Source: a virus. Taken from it: DNA of 23,603 nucleotides. The notes under the pieces were generated by a model, which saw nothing but the letters and a program-made list of their open reading frames with translations, did not search any database and had not been told where the DNA came from. The position numbers and the translations under genes were made by a program. Positions within the stretch are counted from its first letter, which is position 1, and each line of letters begins with the position of its first letter. The stretch is from IMG/VR virus record IMGVR_UViG_3300025118_000155, positions 1 through 23,603 of that record; one strand, 5' to 3'. Shown piece by piece: positions 16,360 through 23,512 of the stretch.

Positions 16360-16727
16360 TACATGCTTTCCGTTACTGAGCTATTGCCTGGATTAAAGAA
16401 AGCTTCTTTCTCATTGAGAACTAAAGCACCAGTTTGACCTTCTATTATCTTCTGCTTTGGATCATTCTCTGGCTCTGAAGCTATCTCTTTAACCTCACCT
16501 GCAAGCATCTTACTATAAAGCTGATCTAAATGCTTGATAAGCGAATGTGTAAACTTCATACCAGTAAACTCTTTAGGATCTGCTGTTGGCTTAGTTCCAA
16601 GACCAGCTTCATCAGTAGTTGGAGTTCTCTGAGCCGGAGTTAATGCCGGCTGAGTAGGAGCTTCTGCCTTTTGAGATGTTCCTAGATCTATATTGTAATA
16701 TAATTGATCAAATAAAGATGGTCTCAT
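16359..16727 (-). CDS. Small phage protein with Pro/Thr-rich linker, 122 aa
   Basis: A 122-aa protein. Residues 1-15 (MRPSLFDQLYYNIDL) are hydrophobic-aromatic and look like a docking peptide. A disordered Pro/Thr/Ala-rich linker spans residues about 18-55, a helical segment follows (FTHSLIKHLDQLYSKMLAG), and the tail is polar. The LxQLYYN start recurs in my memory of marine phage structural operons. AAGGAA lies upstream of the ATG. The function is unknown; its place among virion genes suggests a small structural or assembly protein. Confidence 0.82.
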   Translation of the reverse strand: MRPSLFDQLYYNIDLGTSQKAEAPTQPALTPAQRTPTTDEAGLGTKPTADPKEFTGMKFTHSLIKHLDQLYSKMLAGEVKEIASEPENDPKQKIIEGQTGALVLNEKEAFFNPGNSSVTESM

Positions 16728-16737
16728 TAATTATTCC

Positions 16738-17007
16738 TTATCCTTTATATGCTAATATAGTACCGCTATCAATAGATAATGAATCAAATTGACCATAGAT
16801 AGTCCATCCTTTTTCTATTGTAAAATCTGCAGCATCATCTATATTAGTCGTACATGCACTTATATCTAATACAGCTTCTGTTATAGCAATAAATGCAACA
16901 AATGGGCCAGTATGTTCAGCGGTATCATCAATAAATACACTACCACCTTGCCCTAATTGTGCATTTTGAGCTTCTTGTACTGTTAATCTAGTTAAACTTT
17001 TTGCCAT
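16738..17007 (-). CDS. Small beta-rich virion protein, 89 aa
   Basis: An 89-aa protein. Residues about 1-30 are polar, and the rest alternates beta-like strands: VAFIAITEAVLDISACTTNI, then ADFTIEKGWTIYGQFDSLSI ending in DSGTILAYKG. The 'FTIxKGxTIYGxFxSLxxDSGxxLAY' pattern is one I associate with short marine phage decoration or fibre-knob proteins. A very good AAAGGAG site precedes the ATG, after a 57-base gap with a stem-loop; this is one of only three real non-coding gaps in the window, so this gene may be expressed at its own rate. Confidence 0.84.
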   Translation of the reverse strand: MAKSLTRLTVQEAQNAQLGQGGSVFIDDTAEHTGPFVAFIAITEAVLDISACTTNIDDAADFTIEKGWTIYGQFDSLSIDSGTILAYKG

Positions 17008-17028
17008 TATTTATCTCCTTTCGAGTTT

Positions 17029-17057
17029 CCCCTAAGCACTGGCTGTGCGTGAATGGG
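17029..17057 (-). promoter_or_regulatory. Stem-loop in the 57-base gap upstream of the 89-aa gene
   Basis: GCAC (17036-17039) pairs with GTGC (17045-17048) around a 5-base loop, and flanking CCC(C) at 17029-17032 faces GGG at 17055-17057. The element is GC-richer than its surroundings and ends about 15 bases from the ribosome site. There is no U-run on the transcribed strand, so an intrinsic terminator is not supported. The short stem makes the call weak. Confidence 0.35.
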
Positions 17058-17064
17058 TTTATTA

Positions 17065-18117
17065 TTATCTCATTTCCTTAAAGCCCTGTACAATATAAGG
17101 GCCTCTTTTAAGGGCTCCTGCACCCTTCTCTAGTTGTCTTTTAAATTCTCGCATGAAGAACTCTCTTTTCTCAAAATCTCCTGCGTCTTCGGCTATTTTA
17201 GCCTTTACATAGTAAACTACAGCATTAGCTTGGTATCTGCTAACATCAAGTTCAAATGTTTCAGCAGATTCACCGCTCATTACCTCTACACCTTCATAAA
17301 CAGATATTTGTTCATAGAAGGCATTATACATAACAATTGTATCAGCAGAACCTTTCGTGGTAATTTCTGCGGCTGTTGAACTATAAGCTCCGGTATTATC
17401 ATGAAGTCTTATCTTATTTGCAAAAGAAAGTTGTCCAGTATTAGTATTTGGAGAAAGTGAAAAGAATCCATTATTTGAGATATGTGTAGCACCCTTTATA
17501 AATACATATGGAGTATCCCTATATGCCTGAGCAGCTTTAAAGACTTCTATCTCCAAATCATCAGTAGCAGCATCACTACCATCAAAAATTTCAGTATCTG
17601 TCCATGTTACTTGAATGGCGACTGAAGAAGGTTTTAAATTACATTTAGTCTTTAATTGTAACACTCCTGTGGTTCCGCCAGTAGATTTTACCTGATGCAA
17701 TCCAGACCATCTACCAGATCCAGATATATATATCCAATCATCTGCTGCAAAAAGACTGGATAAATCAGCTACAGTCGTATACATAAATGTAAATAATAAT
17801 AAATAAGTACCATCTGATCCCCATCCTAAAAAACTATGAAAATCAGCTCCTTCTTGACCTGTAGCCTGAAGATTGAATGTTGGACTATAAGCATATTGTA
17901 TCTCAAGACCGCTATTAATACTCGCTACTGGACTTTTATACTGACTATCTTCACTGCTAAAAGCATTCTCAGTCCATGTTCCACCTGCATTTTCACAGGT
18001 AGTTTGATTACTATAGCCAGAAAGACTACAAACTCCTGAGCCTATATTCTCTTCTATTATGGCTATATTGTTGCCTTTTAAGTAGTATGCGTATTTTCTT
18101 TTAGTTGCCATCTTCAT
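17065..18117 (-). CDS. Virion structural protein with short Cys motif, 350 aa
   Basis: A 350-aa protein. Residues 1-25 (ATKRKYAYYLKGNNIAIIE) form a strand-rich start. A small Cys motif follows: Cys30, Cys41 and GGTW at 45-48. The middle, about 65-290, is Gly/Ser/Thr-rich and predicted beta. The last 45 residues form a charged helix (AEDAGDFEKREFFMREFKRQ) and end in GPYIVQGFKEMR. An alternative start is the ATG two codons later at 18111, which gives the more typical MATKRKY... beginning; neither has a clear ribosome site, and both overlap the preceding gene. Likely a neck, tail or fibre-base protein, from location between small proteins and fibre genes; the family is not named. Confidence 0.85.
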   Translation of the reverse strand: MKMATKRKYAYYLKGNNIAIIEENIGSGVCSLSGYSNQTTCENAGGTWTENAFSSEDSQYKSPVASINSGLEIQYAYSPTFNLQATGQEGADFHSFLGWGSDGTYLLLFTFMYTTVADLSSLFAADDWIYISGSGRWSGLHQVKSTGGTTGVLQLKTKCNLKPSSVAIQVTWTDTEIFDGSDAATDDLEIEVFKAAQAYRDTPYVFIKGATHISNNGFFSLSPNTNTGQLSFANKIRLHDNTGAYSSTAAEITTKGSADTIVMYNAFYEQISVYEGVEVMSGESAETFELDVSRYQANAVVYYVKAKIAEDAGDFEKREFFMREFKRQLEKGAGALKRGPYIVQGFKEMR

Positions 18118-18382
18118 CCACTATTGTAGGTTCATATATAGATCTTGGAATGGATCTATATTTACTGTCATCATTATTGTGATGCTTACAACGAATATCA
18201 AGTATCTTTAAGCAATCATTTGGAACACTATAAAAACGTTGGTTTTCATTTATATCCATACGTTGAGTTGTTATATGGGTCTCAGATATGATATTTACCT
18301 CATCTAAAGCATCCTTTATATAGGCTATGGCACGACCTGTTTGAGTCATGCCAGCCCTTTCCATAATTTCTTTAACCTTCAC
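18101..18382 (-). CDS. Small head-tail-region protein (GTG start), 93 aa
   Basis: A 93-aa protein when begun at the GTG at 18382: it reads MKVKEIMERAGMTQTGRAIA, then a helix-strand region with SETHITTQRMDINENQRFYS, PNDCLKILDIRCKHH and a YRSIPRSIYEP tail. The GTG is preferred over an ATG at 18412 because AGAGGAG lies 4 bases upstream and the overlap with the 81-aa gene shrinks to 11 bases. 'GRAIAYIKDALDEVN' plus 'FYSVPNDCLKILDIR' is a pattern I recall in short proteins of marine phages near head-to-tail connector genes; a connector or completion role is plausible but not proven. Confidence 0.8.
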   Translation of the reverse strand: MKVKEIMERAGMTQTGRAIAYIKDALDEVNIISETHITTQRMDINENQRFYSVPNDCLKILDIRCKHHNNDDSKYRSIPRSIYEPTIVDEDGN

Positions 18383-18617
18383 TATTCTCCTCTTCAAGGA
18401 ACAGTTGATCATTAACCTCTATAGTACCCTCTATCTTGCTAGCTCTCTTTGTATGAACTGCTACTAGGTCTATACTTTCTTTATGCTGAATAAGAAGATT
18501 TTCCCTAACCTCTTTCCATTTAGCTTTATAATCAACAGTTTCTTTAGACTTATTTTTAGTATTCATTACATTATTAGTTTCTTTTACTTCCTTAGTTGCT
18601 ACTGTATTATTGCTCAT
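18372..18617 (-). CDS. Small hydrophilic helical protein, 81 aa
   Basis: An 81-aa protein of low complexity at the start (Asn/Lys/Thr/Glu-rich, residues 1-28) followed by a helical stretch (YKAKWKEVRENLLIQHKESI, then a TKRASKIEGTIEVNDQ segment) and an acidic tail. The helical part resembles small phage proteins downstream of fibre genes. The AAGGAGAATA site before ATG is strong. Function unknown; it may be an assembly or scaffolding-type accessory. Confidence 0.8.
   Translation of the reverse strand: MSNNTVATKEVKETNNVMNTKNKSKETVDYKAKWKEVRENLLIQHKESIDLVAVHTKRASKIEGTIEVNDQLFLEEENSEG
18387..18393 (-). promoter_or_regulatory. Ribosome binding site that fixes a GTG start
   Basis: AGAGGAG on the minus strand lies 4 bases before the GTG at 18382. 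It is embedded in the coding end of the 81-aa gene and favours the 93-residue product. Confidence 0.75.
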
Positions 18618-18631
18618 TATTCTCCTTGGTT

Positions 18632-21253
18632 TTAGTTTAGTAATTTTTTATCTAGTAAGCTTATATCGTGGCTATCTAATTTTTTATCTGCCTGCTCTTT
18701 TCCTATAGACTCTACCATAGTCTTATACATAAGTTCTTTGATCTTTTGCATTTCTGTATATAACTGCCATATAGTACTATTATGAAGACGAGTTATTTGT
18801 TGCATATTTAACATCATGTTCGGGCTTCCATCTGGGTCTCTACCTATAATCTTTAAATCAGCTAATTTATCACCATTATATTGGACGAAATCATCCCATT
18901 TATCTTTTATAAATCCAGCATCTAACGAGGTTGCAATTACACCTGTTTTTTCTAAAATATTATGGTGAGCTAAAGCACGACATAACTGAGCGTCATCTTC
19001 TGCATCCGAATCAGGTAAATCCCCAGCAATAGCACCAGTATCAAGCCAGAAAGCTCCATCTCCTTTAAGTAATAATCTTGTAGCATTACCACCATGACCA
19101 TTCCTTATACTAAAAATATTATCATCAGCATCACAACCAGTGAGCTCCCCAATATAAGCTTGAAAATTTATAGCTCCAAAGGAGTCATCAGTAGTGGTAT
19201 CATCATAAGTCCCAGAGTCTGGAATATGCGCTCCAAAATCTAAAACTGAAGAACAAGCACTCACATTTTCCTTAAATCCCTCTATTCTCAACCCTCCCAA
19301 TGTTGCATGTTGGCATCTAATAAATCCATAACAATCAGTATCAATTGAAAACCCTACCGTACCAGGAGTTATGCCATGACCAATACTGTTACGTGTAAAT
19401 GTCATAGCTGGAGCATCTCCACTAGTACTTATATCATAAACATCTAAGAGAGCAGCTGGTGTAGCAGTCCCAATACCAACTCTATTAGTATCACTTTCAA
19501 CAACGAATGTAGTACCATCAACAGCAAAATCATCGCCAGCTCCACCACCCATTCCAACCGTAATTCCCCCAGCAGATGAGTTGAATGCAATAGAATCTGC
19601 ACCTGTGCCCGCAGAAGTAATTCTAAGTCTTTGTGTAGAACCTCCTACTACACTTAAAGTAAGGTCTTTATTTGAGCCAGTAACAGTAATATTAGAATCA
19701 TCAGTTCCATCAACGGAAATTGCAGTTCCATCAATATCAACAGTAGTTGTAGCATTTATATCAACAGCTGCTGCTGAAGTTATATCAACCTCACCAGAAT
19801 TTGAAGAAATAACTTGTGCACCAGTATGACCATCTAAAACAAGAGACCCTGCTGCTGAATCAATTGTGAGATTTCCTGCTGCTGCTGACCAAGTAGCTGC
19901 ACCACCAGAAGTAATAGTAATTGGATTGCCAGCAAGAGTAGCACCAGTTGTTCCATCATGAGTGATAGTGAAATCATTCCCAGCACCAAGTCCCAAAATA
20001 GCATTATCACTATCTAGTTTTAAATCATTGCTAACTAAAACAGCTGTTGATGCATTAATATCTACAGTTGCCTCACCATCAATTCTAAGTACCCCATCAG
20101 AACTTTGTTGAATAAAACTTGCAGCATCTCCAAAGGTTAATGTATTAGTACTAGTTACATTAAGCCCTGTATTGCTAATTGTCACCTTTTCTGTGACAGT
20201 CTCGCCATCTCCACAAGCACCAAACGAAAGAAGAGCAGATTCACCCTCATCTCCACTTTGACCTTTTTGAGCTGAAATATTGCAACCTTCAAATGAAGCA
20301 GCGTCGTGAGGTATATAAAAGCTTATCTTTGGGCCCATTCCTACTGCTAATTCTAAATCTGGCTCATCTTCTACTTCTAATCTAAGAACCTCTAGTGGAG
20401 ATGAGCCAGTAGTAGAAGGTGTTTTTATATGCAAAAGAGCACCTGGGTCAGTCTCCCCAATACCAACTCTACCATGTTGGCTAATACGCATTCTTTCTTG
20501 AGCTGTTGATAGAACGCTGCTAGTGCTAGCAGTGCCAAAAACAAGACCACTTGCATTATTATCACCTGCAAATGTATCTTCTGCAATTCCCCATATAGCT
20601 GCTCCTGGCTGTACTGCGTCAGTACTGCTGGCCTCAATTGGAGCATTGAAGGATATGATTCCTAAAAGGTCTGTAGCTACAATAGTTGTCTCTGCCGTAG
20701 ATAGCCTTAAATGTCCAGCCATAGCTGGAGTAAAACCAGTTCCAGTTGACCCCCTAACCTCAAGTTGTACACTTGGACTTGAGGTTCCAATACCAACCAA
20801 CCCCCCGGATATAGTCATTCGCTCTGAAGGATTTGATGTTTCACCATCACCAGCTACATTAAATACAAGTCTAGTAGCTTCACTACTATCAACATCAGTT
20901 ACTTTTACAGCAGAAATAGCTGCACCTTCATATGATGAGCCATTAGCTGGACTATAAAAACTTAACTTTGGGCCCATTCCCGGCTCTAACTCTGCAGAAG
21001 CTTCTGTCACCTCTAATCTCAATAATTCAAGGGGAGATGAGGGTGAATCTGTAGCATTCTTTTTTATATGTAATTGGACTCCCGGTGCAGCAGTTCCAAT
21101 ACCAACTCTTTCTGTCCCTATTGATAGAGCAGAATCTTCTCCATCTCCATCTTCTATATATTTTGCTGTTGCACCTGCTTCTAGCTCTTCAGATGTTATT
21201 TTTAATAACTGCTTATATGTACTTGCTATTGTTTGTCCTTCTAAACTCGCCAT
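18632..21253 (-). CDS. Large VGIGT-repeat tail-fibre protein, 873 aa
   Basis: An 873-aa fibre. Residues 1-35 (ASLEGQTIASTYKQLLKITS plus YIEDGDG) are an N-terminal attachment-like segment. VGIGT/VGIGE motifs recur at residues 50, 153, 263 and 592, and the block from 50 to about 150 is repeated with divergence at 263-362 (both contain PLELLRLEV-like, GMGPKLSFY-like and AGDGET-like parts). Residues about 365-590 are short-repeat beta-helix-like strands rich in SGG, VDI and LTI. The C-terminal 120 residues change character: IKDKWDDFVQYNGDKLADLK, then helices (QQITRLHNSTIWQLYTEMQ) and a charged tail, consistent with a trimerising coiled coil. No SxxxRLKxNI-type S74 peptidase/chaperone signature is present, although VGIGT repeats often precede one. 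Probably the main host-binding appendage. Confidence 0.9.
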   Translation of the reverse strand: MASLEGQTIASTYKQLLKITSEELEAGATAKYIEDGDGEDSALSIGTERVGIGTAAPGVQLHIKKNATDSPSSPLELLRLEVTEASAELEPGMGPKLSFYSPANGSSYEGAAISAVKVTDVDSSEATRLVFNVAGDGETSNPSERMTISGGLVGIGTSSPSVQLEVRGSTGTGFTPAMAGHLRLSTAETTIVATDLLGIISFNAPIEASSTDAVQPGAAIWGIAEDTFAGDNNASGLVFGTASTSSVLSTAQERMRISQHGRVGIGETDPGALLHIKTPSTTGSSPLEVLRLEVEDEPDLELAVGMGPKISFYIPHDAASFEGCNISAQKGQSGDEGESALLSFGACGDGETVTEKVTISNTGLNVTSTNTLTFGDAASFIQQSSDGVLRIDGEATVDINASTAVLVSNDLKLDSDNAILGLGAGNDFTITHDGTTGATLAGNPITITSGGAATWSAAAGNLTIDSAAGSLVLDGHTGAQVISSNSGEVDITSAAAVDINATTTVDIDGTAISVDGTDDSNITVTGSNKDLTLSVVGGSTQRLRITSAGTGADSIAFNSSAGGITVGMGGGAGDDFAVDGTTFVVESDTNRVGIGTATPAALLDVYDISTSGDAPAMTFTRNSIGHGITPGTVGFSIDTDCYGFIRCQHATLGGLRIEGFKENVSACSSVLDFGAHIPDSGTYDDTTTDDSFGAINFQAYIGELTGCDADDNIFSIRNGHGGNATRLLLKGDGAFWLDTGAIAGDLPDSDAEDDAQLCRALAHHNILEKTGVIATSLDAGFIKDKWDDFVQYNGDKLADLKIIGRDPDGSPNMMLNMQQITRLHNSTIWQLYTEMQKIKELMYKTMVESIGKEQADKKLDSHDISLLDKKLLN

Positions 21254-21275
21254 TTAAGGTATCCTTAATAAATTA

Positions 21276-21788
21276 TTATTTTGCTAAGATATATTCTATT
21301 GTCGTATTATCAGTAACCTTGTTAACCTTTGCGTGCTGTAATTGCAACGTAGAGCCATCACCTCTTAGATGTATACTACCCTGCGGTGGAATATAAATAT
21401 TATAATTGCTTCCATCTAAACTTAACTTTAATCCCTGTGTAGATGAGCTCCCTAAATTCTTTAAATATAAAAATACTAATGCTGTTGAATTAACATCTGA
21501 ATCCGTATTTAAAGAATATGCACCACTAATAGTAATTCCGACATTATTATATGTTTCTCCTGCGTCATCCCAGTTACTTCCATAATCTTCCCAATATTGT
21601 TCTGGATGCTGAAAAGAAGACCATGCTTCTCCCCATTGAGAACCTGTTAGAGTTGCAATACCCTTTCCTCCTAAAGTTCCACTTATCGTCGCATCTCCAT
21701 CTATACTCCATTTTGTTACACCTTCTTCAAGAGAAGCACTTTCTTTTGGTATTATATAAGAACTAAATATGGCTCTTCTAGTTGGCAT
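21276..21788 (-). CDS. Small beta-rich virion protein, 170 aa (paralogue of the 129-aa gene)
   Basis: A 170-aa protein. The N-terminus (RRAIFSSYIIPKESASLEEG, then KWSIDGDATISGTLGGK) and C-terminus (FLYLKNLGSS..., IPPQGSIHL, TIEYILAK) match the 129-aa neighbour in outline. A Trp/Tyr-rich insertion (QWGEAWSSFQHPEQYWEDYG) lies near residues 51-70, absent from the neighbour. The start overlaps the 129-aa stop as TAATG. Probably a fibre-attachment or decoration protein; no enzymatic motif. Confidence 0.83.
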   Translation of the reverse strand: MPTRRAIFSSYIIPKESASLEEGVTKWSIDGDATISGTLGGKGIATLTGSQWGEAWSSFQHPEQYWEDYGSNWDDAGETYNNVGITISGAYSLNTDSDVNSTALVFLYLKNLGSSSTQGLKLSLDGSNYNIYIPPQGSIHLRGDGSTLQLQHAKVNKVTDNTTIEYILAK

Positions 21789-22177
21789 TATGTACCTGCA
21801 ATATATTCATAAGCTGGAGTTCCAGATGCTGTTATGGCAACTGATGTGCTATCTGATGCATTAGAACCTATATCGCTTGCAAAAGATTCTTCCGGCCCAA
21901 GTTTAATTACTGCACCCATACTTCCTATGTTAAGAAGTAAATAATTACTACCACTAGTATCTGTATTTTTAACATATATAAATTTTTTACTTGATAAGCT
22001 TATAGTGGTAGAAAACACTCCAGTCACAAGACTCCCAGTTGTACTAGCTTTGGATTCACATACTCCAGAAAGACTTCTGCCAACGTCACTATCCAAATAC
22101 CATCTATCAGTAGCAGTAGTAAAATCTGCTTGTTCTTGTGGAGTGCAATAATTTTTGTATACTATTTTTTCTGCCAT
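21788..22177 (-). CDS. Small beta-rich virion protein, 129 aa (paralogue of the 170-aa gene)
   Basis: A 129-aa Ser/Thr/Gly-rich protein. Its order is N-terminal KIVYKNYCTPQEQADFTTAT, then WYLDSDVGRSLSG, then a C-terminal FIYVKNTDTSGSNYLLLNI, LGPEESFASDI and a closing YEYIAGT. It looks like a compact beta domain. It lies 5 bases after the adaptor gene, with only a weak ribosome site (AAGATAAG). It shares layout and end motifs with the 170-aa gene, suggesting tandem duplication; likely a structural decoration or fibre-linked protein. Confidence 0.82.
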   Translation of the reverse strand: MAEKIVYKNYCTPQEQADFTTATDRWYLDSDVGRSLSGVCESKASTTGSLVTGVFSTTISLSSKKFIYVKNTDTSGSNYLLLNIGSMGAVIKLGPEESFASDIGSNASDSTSVAITASGTPAYEYIAGT

Positions 22178-22182
22178 ATTTC

Positions 22183-23421
22183 TTATCTTGCCTGATTAGG
22201 AGCTGCTGCTTGCTTAGGCATTGCTATTCCAAAAGCTCCATCATAGTCTTGCTTTAAGGCAATATATTGACCTTGCAACCATTGATATTCAGTAGTTGCT
22301 TCCTGTATATTAGCTTGATATTCCTGAATCTGACTAGCCACATCTGCTTGATATGCAGCTATCTCATTTTGATATCTTTGCAACTTCTTTGCATATTCAT
22401 CTATTTGTTTTTGCTGCTCAAAATCTGCATCCTTCTGAGCCTTAGCTGCTGCAACTTGAAGTTCTTGTAAAGCTTCTTGTACAGTAGACTGGTATTCTAC
22501 ATTTGCATCATTAAAAATATTTAATTGATTTTGCATTGCTTGCCCATAAGCATTAAGATATGTATTGATTTTAGATATTTGAGCTGATGCCAATTCAGAA
22601 TCTTCTTGATCTTCTATATATTGACCAGCAATATTAAACCATTGTTCTGTGTCTGTTTCTGCACTACCAATTGTACCTGCTTCCATCTCTGTTATTTGAT
22701 CTGAAGAAGACTCTAAACTTGGAGCAGTATATGTAGGAGCAGTTCCTAAACTTCCAGCTGTTTGGGCAGAAACTGTTACAGCAGAATAGCTAGGAACAGA
22801 AGGCGTGTCCGGGGGAACAGCTGTAACTGATAATGTAGAAATTGACTTTGATCCCATAACAGCTTGTAACGTTCTCATTGCCGCATAAATCACTACCAAA
22901 TAAACTTTATCTTTTGGAAAATAACCTATAGTAGAATGTCCAGCAGCCAATGCGTCTACTATACCATCTCCCTTAGGCTCGTTATTAACATAATAGACTC
23001 TATATCCATCATTAGTTCCATCTGGAACAGGATAAACATTTACAGCACTATTATTATTAATTATATATACAGGATTATATTTTGATGCATAAAATAAACT
23101 ATCTACATCAACAACTCTTGATCGCATTGATGATGGAACTTTTTTACAAGGTTCCCATGCAGTACTACCATCTGTATCCCCATCAGAACCTGCTTCTCTA
23201 ATGACAGAAACTATATTGGCACCAGAAGTAGCAAATCCATTAGAGGATTGAGTTGAACTTCCTCTAACGAAATCTTCTATATCTTGAGGCCTAATAGCAA
23301 GCCATCTATTAGTAACATCCATAACACCATCTTTTAGAAATTCTGCTAACTCAGCTGTAGAAGGAGTAGTTCCTACAGATAGTGATGTTAATCCCTCTAC
23401 TTGTACTTGAAATGTTGCCAT
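22183..23421 (-). CDS. Probable head-to-tail adaptor/structural protein with C-terminal coiled coil, 412 aa
   Basis: A 412-aa protein in two parts. Residues 1-220 are mixed and include TTPSTAELAEFLKDGVMDVT, RWLAIRPQDIEDF and VYIINNNSAVNVYPVPDG, then VYLVVIYAAMRTLQAVM; this segment resembles the adaptor or neck-type proteins I recall in uncultured marine phages ('QxEGLTSLS...TELxxFLxDGVxDVTNRWL'). Residues about 275-395 are a long Ala/Gln-rich coiled coil (for example QEALQELQVAAAKAQ and IDEYAKKLQRYQNEIAAY). GAGGG lies 5 bases before the ATG, and the 83-base leader carries a stem-loop. A connector role is inferred; a coiled-coil-bearing fibre base is an alternative. Confidence 0.83.
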   Translation of the reverse strand: MATFQVQVEGLTSLSVGTTPSTAELAEFLKDGVMDVTNRWLAIRPQDIEDFVRGSSTQSSNGFATSGANIVSVIREAGSDGDTDGSTAWEPCKKVPSSMRSRVVDVDSLFYASKYNPVYIINNNSAVNVYPVPDGTNDGYRVYYVNNEPKGDGIVDALAAGHSTIGYFPKDKVYLVVIYAAMRTLQAVMGSKSISTLSVTAVPPDTPSVPSYSAVTVSAQTAGSLGTAPTYTAPSLESSSDQITEMEAGTIGSAETDTEQWFNIAGQYIEDQEDSELASAQISKINTYLNAYGQAMQNQLNIFNDANVEYQSTVQEALQELQVAAAKAQKDADFEQQKQIDEYAKKLQRYQNEIAAYQADVASQIQEYQANIQEATTEYQWLQGQYIALKQDYDGAFGIAMPKQAAAPNQAR

Positions 23422-23442
23422 AAATTCCCTCTAAGGTACCCA

Positions 23443-23480
23443 CCCCCTCTAGAAGAGACCCCATATCTCAGCAGAGGGGG
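23443..23480 (-). promoter_or_regulatory. GC-rich stem-loop in the leader of the 412-aa gene
   Basis: CCCCCTCT (23443-23450) and AGAGGGGG (23473-23480) form a perfect 8-bp stem, with an inner 4-bp GAGA/TCTC helix (23455-23458 with 23466-23469). In the transcript the first arm could instead pair with AGAGGG at 23427-23432, the ribosome site of the 412-aa gene, giving mutually exclusive folds. No U-run follows on the transcribed strand, so it is not an obvious terminator. This is a regulatory leader candidate. Confidence 0.5.
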
Positions 23481-23494
23481 CAGGTATATTTTAG

Positions 23495-23512
23495 TTAGTT
23501 ATTCTTAACTAA
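23495..23512 (-). other. AT-rich hairpin at the end of the upstream gene
   Basis: TTAGTTA and TAACTAA form a 7-bp stem with a 4-base loop that overlaps the stop codon at 23505-23507. It has no following U-tract and is AT-only, so it may just be chance in an AT-rich region. Confidence 0.3.

Noticed and set aside
20425-20646. 73-aa minus-strand ORF inside the 873-aa gene
   Set aside because: It lies entirely in another frame of the fibre gene with no ribosome site, and is not supported as a gene.
18632-21253. Peptidase S74 domain at the end of the 873-aa fibre
   Set aside because: The C-terminus has no SD-x-RLK-x-N type start and no matching Ser-Lys dyad context; it is a charged helical tail instead.
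23443-23480. Intrinsic terminator at the GC-rich hairpin
   Set aside because: On the transcribed (minus) strand no U-run follows the stem. The T-rich stretch lies on the other side, where no plus-strand gene ends.
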